Of a stretch of DNA of 39,087 bases, positions 25,376 through 33,504 are shown in pieces. The translations under genes were made by a program, and so were the position numbers. The stretch spans positions 1 to 39,087 of the forward strand of contig LUJM01000018.1 in the NCBI GenBank assembly GCA_001689415.1, read 5' to 3'. Position 1 is the first letter of the stretch. Each line of letters starts with the position of its first letter. The notes beneath the pieces were generated by a model. The model had not been told where the DNA came from, did no database searches, and was given only the letters and a program-made list of their open reading frames with translations. The stretch comes from Bacteroidales bacterium M2. Its GTDB lineage: Bacteria; Bacteroidota; Bacteroidia; Bacteroidales; Muribaculaceae.

Positions 25376-25549
25376 TCAGACGAATTCGCAGTCAAACGGG
25401 CTCGCATCAAAATCGGAGCGTAAATCAGGCTCAAAATCTTTGCCGAGTTGTTCTGCGAACCATTTACCAGTGTAGCCGGTTTCTGCCAATACCACTTTTA
25501 TTCTATTTAGCTTTTGTCGTTCTATTTTTGTCCTCTTTAATTGATTCAT
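25376..25549 (-). pseudogene. Truncated XRE-type helix-turn-helix gene
   Basis: From the ATG at 25549 (MNQLKRTKIERQ) the frame gives 57 residues. RIKVVLAETGYTGKWFAEQLGKD is the first half of a Cro/CI-type HTH as found in small Bacteroidales regulators, where the recognition helix (a PxTVSKW-like stretch) should follow. Here it switches at once to FEPDLRSDFDASPF and stops. PDL may be what is left of the usual QPDLETL segment, which would mean an internal deletion plus frameshift. A perfect promoter lies directly upstream. The remaining 250 bp to the AlbA_2 ATG (25126-25375) contains no gene I can support. An alternative is a functional short peptide, which I consider less likely. Confidence 0.55.
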
Positions 25550-25561
25550 TAAACTTGAACG

Positions 25562-25593
25562 CAAAGTTAGCTTATATAAGGAACTCGAACAAA
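25562..25593 (-). promoter_or_regulatory. Consensus promoter of the HTH remnant
   Basis: On the minus strand TTTG (25593-25590), 20 nt, TAACTTTG (25569-25562). It is a full consensus match and may now drive the AlbA_2 gene through a long leader. Confidence 0.65.
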
Positions 25594-25722
25594 TTTAACA
25601 GTATGTTTTTGAGCATAATGCATACAGTAGAATGACATATGTATACTGATTGCGATTCATTCCGTACAAACTACTGTGACAGCTTATCGACGAAGAGACG
25701 ATGTACTTTCTAATGCCACCCC

Positions 25723-26931
25723 TCACTCATACCTCACCAGGTAATAGCCGCCGGGGGCGAGGACGTTTTTTTGTGGGGCGGTTGAAGTTGTGCCATCGGG
25801 TAGGATTTGTCTTGCGCCATAGGGTAGGTCAACCGCGAGGGTCTGCGAATGGTCGATATCGAGGCTCACAAACATTACATACCGCTTGTCGCCGTTATGG
25901 AATTGCGACACCAACACGCCCGGGCCGTCGACACTCACAGTCCCAAACCCCTCTGGCAGTGCGTCAAGGGCTTTCGTGCCCTTGGGAACACGGCCTATGA
26001 ACGACACATCGTCGACTTCAGCCCCGAGGAAAACCGGTGCAAGGGCCTGGATTTCGCGGTTGAGATTTTTAACCATATAGTACACATCGGTGCGTTTACC
26101 GGTCTCATCTATCGGTGCATGATGAAAATCCCAGCGTTTCGATGCCGGCTGCCAATAGGTGAAATACTGTATTCCCTGCGCACCGTAGGCAAGGGCGGTA
26201 AAGGCCTCGAAGCGCATGTGTGAATCGCCGGGTACCGGGTAGGGATGATGCGCCGTCGAAAGACAGAATGCCCAGAAAGGCATATTATGGCGGCGTGCTA
26301 CCCTGCTCACGATTTCAAGATTCTCGAAATGCGGTTCGCGCCAATATACATGCCCGGTAGAATCGTCGCGGACTATCGGATAAAAGTCGTAGGAAATCAG
26401 CGGCAGGCGAACTCGCTCTACAAATCGCTCAACATAATCCTCGTAATCTACCGTGCCGAGTTCTTCGGCAGGCACCATTACAGGCAGCAGGTTGAGATAC
26501 ATCAGGCGGCTTGAGTCGGCATCGTAGATGCGGTCGCGAAACTTGCCAAGGTCATCGAAGCCGGCAGCTACGGGTTCGTCGCGCAGAAACCACCCGGCCA
26601 CAACTTCATTGTCGCGGAAAAGGTCGACCGTCGCCTTGGTATCGCTGTAGAGAGGAGCCGAGCCTACTATCAGTTTCACACCGCTGCCTTCGGCTGCGGC
26701 AAGGGCTCGCTCTATCTGCTTGTTGCCGGTAAATGTAGAATACGAGATATTGAACCCTGCCTCGCGCAATTCATCGTAGCGCTCGCGGGTCTGAGCCGAA
26801 TCGGGCAATATCGAGTACCACGCAAGTATCGGAAACTCGGGGCTTACCGGGTTGCGGTATACAGGAATGGATGAATAAGCGGCAGTTGCAACAAGCAGAG
26901 AGAGAATAAATAGAAGTTTCTTTAGATTCAC
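25723..26931 (-). CDS. Secreted TIM-barrel glycoside-hydrolase-like protein
   Basis: 402 aa. Residues 1-20 (NLKKLLFILSLLVATAAYS) form a signal peptide, so it is exported. The body reads like a (beta/alpha)8 glycosidase barrel: PILAWYSI, AGFNISYSTF, VKLIVGSAPLY, VVAGWFLRDEP (Glu119 in DEP would be a candidate acid/base), LPLISYDFYPI, MPFWAFCLSTAH, and MRFEAFTALAYGAQGIQYFTYW. The order resembles GH42/GH5-type clan A proteins. A small beta domain closes the C-terminus (LAVDLPYGARQILPDG...YYLVRYE). Substrate unknown. It follows the RecD-like gene by 18 nt, so it is likely co-transcribed with cca and the helicase although unrelated to them. No SusCD pair is near. Confidence 0.7.
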   Translation of the reverse strand: MNLKKLLFILSLLVATAAYSSIPVYRNPVSPEFPILAWYSILPDSAQTRERYDELREAGFNISYSTFTGNKQIERALAAAEGSGVKLIVGSAPLYSDTKATVDLFRDNEVVAGWFLRDEPVAAGFDDLGKFRDRIYDADSSRLMYLNLLPVMVPAEELGTVDYEDYVERFVERVRLPLISYDFYPIVRDDSTGHVYWREPHFENLEIVSRVARRHNMPFWAFCLSTAHHPYPVPGDSHMRFEAFTALAYGAQGIQYFTYWQPASKRWDFHHAPIDETGKRTDVYYMVKNLNREIQALAPVFLGAEVDDVSFIGRVPKGTKALDALPEGFGTVSVDGPGVLVSQFHNGDKRYVMFVSLDIDHSQTLAVDLPYGARQILPDGTTSTAPQKNVLAPGGYYLVRYE

Positions 26932-26949
26932 GGTATTATTGAGAGAAGA

Positions 26950-28398
26950 TTAGTGTTTTTCAAGCAGCGCATCGGGCGGAGCTATCAGATATAGCGTACG
27001 CTTCGCCCTGGTAACAGCTGTATACAGCCATCGGTATAGTCCCAGATTGAGAGCATCCTCGGGGATATAACTCAGGTCTACATACACATCGCTCCATTGT
27101 CCGCCCTGGGCCTTGTGGCAGGTTACCGCATAGGCATATTTCACATGCAGGGCCGTCCAGTAGGGGTCGGTGCGCAAAGCCCGCAGGCGGGCATCTACGG
27201 CGCGGTCGGCGTAAGGGCCGTTGTCGCCCATTAGACCGTAGTAGAGGGCGTTCCATGCTTCCTGCGATATGCCGGCTTCGGGCGAGGCAAGGCTGTCGAG
27301 CAATATTTTGATGTCGAATTCCACAGCCTGCGACCCAGGCACAGGCAGCGAGAGCCTTACATCGGCAAAACGTAGGCCGTAGGCAACTTCGGTGCCATAT
27401 ACGGCTTCGACTGTAAGGATATCGCCGTTGGCCACAAAGTCTATGCCGCCGACTTTTTTGCCGAAATAGTGGTTGCGCGACACGATAAGCATATCGTCGC
27501 GCATGATTTCTTCTTCGCGATATAGAACTTCGGTGCGGATTGCAGCATTGTAATCAGCCGCCCTGCGATTGCTAAGGGTTATAAGTATGGTATCGGAAAT
27601 ATCGTCGCCGTACGATGATGTCAGCATCTCGGGCAAGTCTTCGTGCCCTACTATCACCACATCGTCGGCCGGTCGCAGCTTCGGCACAGGCATAGTGCCT
27701 ACCACACCCTCGGCCTGACGTTTGTTGATAGCCGCCATGGTCTTGCGCAATCGCGTGGCATTGAACAATATGCCCGAGTCGGCAGCCTGGCGGGCCGTCT
27801 CGGTCAATGTGGCATGTGTCACCTTGAGGCCGAGGCGTCGAAGCACATCAGGGTTCATGGCCGGACTGCGGTCGGAACCCACAGGTGGTAGCTGGGCGGT
27901 ATCGCCGATAAGAATCAGACGACAGCCTTCTCCGGCGTAGACAAAGGTCACAAGGTCGTCGAGCAGATTGTCGCCCTTGCCGTCGCCCACTCCGATCATC
28001 GATGCTTCGTCGACGATAAACACCGCGTCGCGGAGTTTATTCTCGGCCGGCATATGCACGTCACAGCCGCGTGTTGCACCGTTGGGGTCGTGACGGTATA
28101 TTTTGCGGTGAATGGTATAGGCAGGAAAGCCTCCGGCATTGGCGCTGAATACCTTGGCAGCACGCCCGGTGGGTGCAAGCAGCATCACAGGGCGTTTGTG
28201 CGCGGTAAGCGTCTTGACCAGGGCACCGGTTAGCGAGGTCTTACCGGTACCGGCATAACCGTTGAGCACAAACACCCCGTCGGGCCTCGCCCCTACCGCA
28301 CAGAATCGCGACAAGGCGGCCACTACGGCCACCTGTTGGTCATTGGCTCGGTACGGCAGTGCAAGCAGCACCTCGGCGGCAAATTCCTTAGCGTCCAT
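26950..28398 (-). CDS. RecD/Pif1-like superfamily 1B helicase
   Basis: 482 aa from the ATG at 28398; a GTG at 28401 would add one residue. The start overlaps the TGA stop of cca by 1 nt (TGATG), so translation is coupled. Walker A is NGYAGTGKTSLTG (about 46-58). Walker B is VFIVDEASMIG, motif III is LILIGDTAQLPPVGS, and the C-terminal motifs YAYAVTCHKAQGGQW and LYTAVTRAKRTLYLI are the UvrD_C_2/RecD signature. Such proteins move 5' to 3' on single strands. It lacks the long N-terminal HhH domains of RecD2 (over 700 aa) and is not next to recB or recC, so a stand-alone role is likely. Often annotated as AAA family ATPase or exodeoxyribonuclease V subunit. Confidence 0.88.
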   Translation of the reverse strand: MDAKEFAAEVLLALPYRANDQQVAVVAALSRFCAVGARPDGVFVLNGYAGTGKTSLTGALVKTLTAHKRPVMLLAPTGRAAKVFSANAGGFPAYTIHRKIYRHDPNGATRGCDVHMPAENKLRDAVFIVDEASMIGVGDGKGDNLLDDLVTFVYAGEGCRLILIGDTAQLPPVGSDRSPAMNPDVLRRLGLKVTHATLTETARQAADSGILFNATRLRKTMAAINKRQAEGVVGTMPVPKLRPADDVVIVGHEDLPEMLTSSYGDDISDTILITLSNRRAADYNAAIRTEVLYREEEIMRDDMLIVSRNHYFGKKVGGIDFVANGDILTVEAVYGTEVAYGLRFADVRLSLPVPGSQAVEFDIKILLDSLASPEAGISQEAWNALYYGLMGDNGPYADRAVDARLRALRTDPYWTALHVKYAYAVTCHKAQGGQWSDVYVDLSYIPEDALNLGLYRWLYTAVTRAKRTLYLIAPPDALLEKH

Positions 28399-29831
28399 CA
28401 CTCACGTTCAAATGGGTCGTATAGAGGCTCGATACCGGCTTCGCGTCCGAGTTTGAGCAGATATTCGAAAGCTGCATGGCGATTATCCTCGATTTCGCAA
28501 TCTTTGATTGCCTGCTTCAGGTTCTTGGCAAAATATCCTACCTGAGGGCACTGGGGAAGACCGAAAAGAGCCATAATCTCCGTACCGTCAACAGGGTTCT
28601 TGCGGTTGCGCTCACGGTCTTTGGCATCGGTGTCGCGGAATTTCTGTTCTACTAAATCGAAATTGGCAAGGTAGCGGGCCTTGCGGGCCTCATCCTTGCT
28701 CGTTATATCGGCACGGGCCAGAATCATCAGGTCGGCAAGGTCTTCCTCTGCATAATTGGCAAGGCGGCGCACGGCGCTATCGGTAACTTCGTCTTCAACA
28801 AGGGCGATAGGCCGCATGTGCAACTCTACAAGCTTGGCGACATAGCTCATCTCCGTGCCAAGAGGAAACTTCATGCGGCGGAAAATTGTCTTTACCATTT
28901 TCGCCCCGATGAAATTATGGTTGTGGAACGTCCAGCCGCGCTCGGGATCGAAATGCTTGGTCGCCGGCTTGCCTATATCGTGGAACAAGGCTGCCCAGCG
29001 CAGATACACATTGTCGGATGCCGCTGCCACAGCATCGAGAACCGCCATGGTATGGTAGAAATTATCTTTGTGCGCACGACCTTTTACTACCTCTACGCCC
29101 TTCATTCGGGCAAGTTCGGGTAAAATCAAAGCTAATAGTCCGCTCTCAAGCAGGTATGTCCAGCCAATCGAAGGCTTGGGCGACGCCATGATTTTGAATA
29201 GCTCATCCTTGATGCGTTCGGCAGTGATGATTTCGATTCGAGGGGCATTACGGCGCAAGGCGGCAAAGGTCACCGGGTCGATATCGAAATCGAGCTGCGT
29301 AGCAAAGCGTATACAACGCAACATACGCAGTGGGTCGTCCGAAAATGTTATATCGGGGTCGAGAGGCGTACGGATAATACGTCGCTCTATATCGCCGAGG
29401 CCGTCGTAGCGGTCTATAACCTCGCCGTAATTGGAGGCGTTGACCGATATGGCCATGGCATTGATTGTGAAATCGCGGCGGGCAAGGTCGTCGTCGAGAG
29501 TACCGTCTTCAACTATCGGGTTGCGCGACGAACGGTTGTACGATTCGCGGCGGGCACCGACAAATTCGAGTTCGGTCTTGCCACGATGCACCTGTGCCGT
29601 GCCATAATTGCGGTATACTGCAAGTGTGGTTTTGGGGCCAAGAGCCTCGGCAACTTTCTGCGCCAGCTCTATGCCAGAGCCCACTGTTACAAAGTCTATA
29701 TCTTTCGAAGGACGGCCGATAACAAGGTCGCGGACATAACCGCCTACGACATAGCATTCGCGCTCCATCGCATCGGCAACCTCTCCTACCGTGTGAAACA
29801 CCTTCGACTTCAGTTTAGCCTTTAGATTCAT
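28398..29831 (-). CDS. cca: CCA tRNA nucleotidyltransferase / HD domain protein
   Basis: 477 aa from MNLKAKLKSK at 29831. An upstream ATG at 29900 would run through the predicted promoter and overlap the neighbouring macrodomain gene. The nucleotidyltransferase head has GGYVRDLVIGRPSKDIDFV (the GxVRD and DxD elements), RRDFTINAMAI and RMLRCIRFATQL (poly(A) polymerase/CCA motifs). An HD domain follows with RWAALFHDIGKP and HNFIGAKM. The family adds or repairs CCA at tRNA 3' ends; poly(A) polymerase is the alternative, but the Bacteroidota member is generally called Cca. The -7 box ends only 7 nt before the ATG, so the mRNA may be nearly leaderless. Confidence 0.92.
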   Translation of the reverse strand: MNLKAKLKSKVFHTVGEVADAMERECYVVGGYVRDLVIGRPSKDIDFVTVGSGIELAQKVAEALGPKTTLAVYRNYGTAQVHRGKTELEFVGARRESYNRSSRNPIVEDGTLDDDLARRDFTINAMAISVNASNYGEVIDRYDGLGDIERRIIRTPLDPDITFSDDPLRMLRCIRFATQLDFDIDPVTFAALRRNAPRIEIITAERIKDELFKIMASPKPSIGWTYLLESGLLALILPELARMKGVEVVKGRAHKDNFYHTMAVLDAVAAASDNVYLRWAALFHDIGKPATKHFDPERGWTFHNHNFIGAKMVKTIFRRMKFPLGTEMSYVAKLVELHMRPIALVEDEVTDSAVRRLANYAEEDLADLMILARADITSKDEARKARYLANFDLVEQKFRDTDAKDRERNRKNPVDGTEIMALFGLPQCPQVGYFAKNLKQAIKDCEIEDNRHAAFEYLLKLGREAGIEPLYDPFERE

Positions 29832-29837
29832 AGTGTG

Positions 29838-29845
29838 CAAAGTTA
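29838..29845 (-). promoter_or_regulatory. -7 box directly upstream of cca
   Basis: TAACTTTG on the minus strand (29845-29838). No clear -33 TTTG at the usual distance. The predicted start is at or within a few nt of the ATG at 29831. Confidence 0.45.
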
Positions 29846-29889
29846 GCACATTTTTTTGAAACCTTGCCCCACCACGCACGAAAATAAAG

Positions 29890-30921
29890 TCATGCCTCAC
29901 ACCTTATACCGGCATCGACTATATGCTTATAAGCCGCTATAGTATATTGTTTATCAGAGAACAAATTGTTTTTTCGAGGAGACCATGCCCGTAATTTGGC
30001 ATATATTTCATCAACTGAAGCTGACGGGTTTTCAGTCATTAGATAATCGATCGAAGATAGTAGTTCCAGGCTAAAGTCGTCCCAGTTGTCTTTAAGAAAC
30101 TCACACGTGCGATATACTATGTCGCTGAGCATAATATTCTGTTCGACATAGCGACGCACTTCATCCATTCTTTCATGCATGATGTCGAAAGGCTCAAACG
30201 GCTTTTTAGTCATGTCGGCAAAACCTCGTACATAGGCACCATCGATGTGATGCAACATATGACGCACCGAATCGCAATAAGGACCGTATATGTAAGGTAT
30301 AAATCTCAAATTAAAGATATTGACAGCTCCGAACCTTTGTAGAAAATACACCGATTTGACTGCAGTGAAAGCTGTTGCATCATATCCTTCTTGTTGCATA
30401 CGGTCAAGCATATATACCAGCAGAGCCCTTGCCGGGGTCAGCTTTACATCTTTATCCTGAGTTTCGGCTACATGGCCGGGCTCGAACACGTATATCATGC
30501 AGTCGACATTGCTCAATTTATCAACAATCAGCTGCCTGACTTTCGGCCATTCAAGACCGCCATTTCCGGCACCAAGTGGAGGAATTGCAATGCTCTTTAT
30601 TCCATAATGACGGATAATCTCTACCAGATTGTCAAGTCCCTTTTCGATAAATACATATTGCGACGGATAACGCCAATGTTTCTTTGTCGGAAAATTAATA
30701 ACCAGCATATCCTGACCTCTCCATTTCTCATGTACAACCAGGGAATTACCAATGTCGATAGTTTTATTACGACACGCCTGCTGATAAATGATGAAATTAT
30801 TGCTGAATCGTTCCTTGAACTGCAACGCAATGCCTTTACCCATCACCCCCATAAGGTTGACGGTATTAACAATGGCATCGACCTGCGCATTAAATATGTC
30901 GCCTGTAACAAAACGAATCAT
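29890..30921 (-). CDS. DarG-like macrodomain protein (DNA ADP-ribosyl glycohydrolase type)
   Basis: 343 aa with the two-domain DarG layout. The macrodomain (about 1-155) has MIRFVTGDIFNAQVDAIVNT, VNLMGVMGKGIALQFK, and VINFPTKKHWRYPS with Lys80 at the position of the catalytic lysine of Thermus DarG, then SIAIPPLGAGNGGLEW. The C-terminal domain starts at LTPARALLVYMLDRM and includes VYFLQRFG, YIYGPYCDSVRHMLHHIDGAYVRGFAD, as in DarG proteins. DarG reverses thymidine ADP-ribosylation of DNA by the DarT toxin. darT normally sits directly upstream, but the 131 nt upstream are non-coding and the next gene is the RING/TerD-like protein; downstream is cca. So this antitoxin appears orphaned. Activity is inferred from the family. 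Confidence 0.87.
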   Translation of the reverse strand: MIRFVTGDIFNAQVDAIVNTVNLMGVMGKGIALQFKERFSNNFIIYQQACRNKTIDIGNSLVVHEKWRGQDMLVINFPTKKHWRYPSQYVFIEKGLDNLVEIIRHYGIKSIAIPPLGAGNGGLEWPKVRQLIVDKLSNVDCMIYVFEPGHVAETQDKDVKLTPARALLVYMLDRMQQEGYDATAFTAVKSVYFLQRFGAVNIFNLRFIPYIYGPYCDSVRHMLHHIDGAYVRGFADMTKKPFEPFDIMHERMDEVRRYVEQNIMLSDIVYRTCEFLKDNWDDFSLELLSSIDYLMTENPSASVDEIYAKLRAWSPRKNNLFSDKQYTIAAYKHIVDAGIRCEA

Positions 30922-30933
30922 AATAATATCACC

Positions 30934-30975
30934 TTATCCTGTTTAGGACAAACAATAATATGCTTTGCAAAGTTA
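30934..30975 (-). promoter_or_regulatory. Promoter and inverted repeat of the DarG-like gene
   Basis: TAACTTTG on the minus strand (30975-30968) is a perfect -7 box; no clear -33 box. Between it and the ATG lies TTATCCTGTTTAGGACAA (30934-30951), 7-bp arms with one mismatch, a plausible operator for autoregulation. Confidence 0.45.
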
Positions 30976-31052
30976 AAATTTTCTGAATAATAATATTGCT
31001 CAGACTCGTTAAAAATATGCGGTAGGGGCTACTTTAATTCCACATTGATATG

Positions 31053-33287
31053 TCACAAAATACCGGCTTCGTGCCAGTTCGACATATCATATACCTTGGC
31101 ATCTGTCGGCACCGTGGACACTGTCACACCTCGGGCCTTGGCCTTCAAGGCTATGAGCGCTCCTATGCTTATCTTTTCGGCAAGGCGTTTCTGCAGGGCC
31201 TCGATTAACGCAAGGTCGAGTCCGGCAAGGGTGCGGTTGTTGTTGGCAGCCTCGAGCCACAGTATTTTACGCGCATGCAGATCGAGGATTCCGAATACCA
31301 TGCCGCGGCTGAGCGACATTGCGCCGACCGTAACCATATAGTCTACGTCGGCAGGATTATAGGCCACACCGGTTTCATTGTCTACCTTCATCGGATGCTC
31401 GCTGCTCATCCACCCCACAATCACATCGGGAGAAAGTTTGGGTACAGAATAGGCATTGGTGGTAAACACCGCATAGTCCAAACCATTACTTAGCAGCTCT
31501 GGAATATCAAGCTCGATATACTCGGCTGCGCCTACCTTGTCGGGGATGCGCTGTATATCGCCGCTATGAATTGCACCATACCCGTCAAGGTTGTAATAGG
31601 CAATATCTACCTTCTTGTCCTTGCCTACGAGCAGGCAGCTCAAGTCCATATCGAAGTGCATGGAGGGCATGCCGACTCCCCAGTGCATAAACACGCGCAC
31701 CTTGTCGCCTTTGACATCGAATTTCTGACCAGGAATAGCCGACCCACTTACGGCAACCGAATTTCCACGGTCGCCAACAGGTACCGGACATTCATAAAGA
31801 TCCCGATCTATATACACCTTATCGCCCGGCAGAGGCTCCTGAGTGCTATAGACATCATAGAGAGCCGTCAATACTACTTGCTGTAACTCCAGTGCGATAT
31901 CGCGTCGCTCTGACTCCGACAGGCGTGAGATACCGGGATTATAAGGCAGGGCCTTGACCCGTCCGCTTGGTAGCACCACATGGCGCTCGGGCATCGTGGG
32001 CAGGAAATAGCCCGGCACCGCATTATAGAGCGACACGAGCAGACGTACCGGCAGTTTCGTCGCTACTTGAGCAAACGCCTTGCTTACAGGCTCCATACCG
32101 AAATCGAGAACGGTATCGAACAGACATCGCGCAAAAGCCCCGGGGCGCTGGCGCAGCAGCGTAAGCAACCGGTCGAGGTTGCCACTCATACGTGCCTTGT
32201 CGACTTCGCCGCTCCACACGCAGTAGTCCTGGCGGTAGAAGCGGTCGAGGACCTCGCTGAGTTTTTCGAGGCCGTAGCGACGCGCCTGGTCGTTAAGGCG
32301 CAAGGCCCTGATGAAGCGCACCCACATCTGGCGATAGGGATGCATATTCACGCAGATTTCCTCGGCGCTCATGTCGAACGACTCGAAGCGGCGGGCCACA
32401 GCCCGACCGGTGGTGCGGTTGTAATGAAGTTTGAGCTTCATCTCGGCTGCATTGTCGGCAAGGGTAATGAGCCCACTGCTATAATAATTATGATATTTTT
32501 CTAAAAATTTTTTCTCGTCAGCCGGACGAGTAATGCGCAGGCGGCCTGTTTTCATCGACCACAACAGTCGCAACATATCGGTAGGGGTCTTGGCAAAATC
32601 GGCAAACCGCATGTCGCCACGCTCAAGAAATTCCGCACCGACAAGGGCTCGAGTCTCGGCGCAAGGTATCTCGTCGAAGTTAACGAACAAATCCGCCGGA
32701 AGACCCTCTACAAGTTTCCTCAACCGGGTGGACATAGTCGCGTCGAGCGGTGTAGGCATGGCCAGCAGCTTGGCGGCATCTTTCTCGGCATCTTCCTGCG
32801 TCCAGCGGTGCAATTCTGTCAGGGTGGCAGCATCATGAATCTCGAGATTGGCCTTCGCCAATACAAACGATGTGCCGCAGAATGGGCAACCATTATAGCG
32901 CGAAAGGTCAAAAACACCGTCGGGGATAAAGTGTCCGCACGGCAACGTAGTGCCATGACCGCGAAATTCCGGGTCGACATTGGCCAGGGCCGTGACAAAG
33001 AAGTTTATAAATGACACACCGGTAGGCCTTGTATTCCATTCGCGGGTAAGCGCGGCCCAGTTGGCATCGGTACGGTACACCTCGCGGATGAGCGCGTCGA
33101 TAGCCGAAATATCATCATCGCCGAGGGCATTGAGATGATGCAGGGTATCCTCGTCTACACAAAGGCCGTGTTTATTGAGCACTACAAGCAAGGCGGCGGC
33201 GGCGGGGCTAAGCTCCGACGACACGGCATCACCAGGCAGGTAGAGGGCATTGTTGGCAAAGGCAACTGATAGGAGAGCGGTGTTCAT
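31053..33287 (-). CDS. RING-type zinc / TerD-like protein (MXAN_6230/SCO0854-like)
   Basis: 744 aa, cytosolic. A small zinc-ribbon or RING-like site lies at 114-139: LPCGHFIPDGVFDL followed by YNGCPFCGTS, with Cys117, His119, Cys134 and Cys137 as ligands. The middle (about 180-490) is helical with many Arg-rich segments. The C-terminal part (about 540-680) reads as a TerD-like beta-sandwich: VRVFMHWGVGMPSMHFDMDLSCLL, KKVDIAYYN, GAIHSGDIQR, AEYIELDIPEL and YAVFTTNAYSVP. From memory this matches the family described as MXAN_6230/SCO0854 RING-domain proteins, which have no established function; TerD domains bind calcium and occur in stress and phage-resistance islands. It has its own upstream gap of 217 nt. 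Confidence 0.7.
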   Translation of the reverse strand: MNTALLSVAFANNALYLPGDAVSSELSPAAAALLVVLNKHGLCVDEDTLHHLNALGDDDISAIDALIREVYRTDANWAALTREWNTRPTGVSFINFFVTALANVDPEFRGHGTTLPCGHFIPDGVFDLSRYNGCPFCGTSFVLAKANLEIHDAATLTELHRWTQEDAEKDAAKLLAMPTPLDATMSTRLRKLVEGLPADLFVNFDEIPCAETRALVGAEFLERGDMRFADFAKTPTDMLRLLWSMKTGRLRITRPADEKKFLEKYHNYYSSGLITLADNAAEMKLKLHYNRTTGRAVARRFESFDMSAEEICVNMHPYRQMWVRFIRALRLNDQARRYGLEKLSEVLDRFYRQDYCVWSGEVDKARMSGNLDRLLTLLRQRPGAFARCLFDTVLDFGMEPVSKAFAQVATKLPVRLLVSLYNAVPGYFLPTMPERHVVLPSGRVKALPYNPGISRLSESERRDIALELQQVVLTALYDVYSTQEPLPGDKVYIDRDLYECPVPVGDRGNSVAVSGSAIPGQKFDVKGDKVRVFMHWGVGMPSMHFDMDLSCLLVGKDKKVDIAYYNLDGYGAIHSGDIQRIPDKVGAAEYIELDIPELLSNGLDYAVFTTNAYSVPKLSPDVIVGWMSSEHPMKVDNETGVAYNPADVDYMVTVGAMSLSRGMVFGILDLHARKILWLEAANNNRTLAGLDLALIEALQKRLAEKISIGALIALKAKARGVTVSTVPTDAKVYDMSNWHEAGIL

Positions 33288-33504
33288 GTTTATTCAAAAA
33301 AAATAGGGCAATCGAACGACTGAAGAATCCATGATAAATCGAGGAGTAAGCCGTTCTTGGCCCTAATTAATAATATTTTCTAAGCTCTGACTTCCGAAAA
33401 ACCTGTATCGAAAGCCCGGCTTCTACATGCTATACGCGGTATTCATATTTTTTCGGCAAAAAATGCATCGAAAAAAGAATTATTTTTTGATTATAGCGCG
33501 ATAA

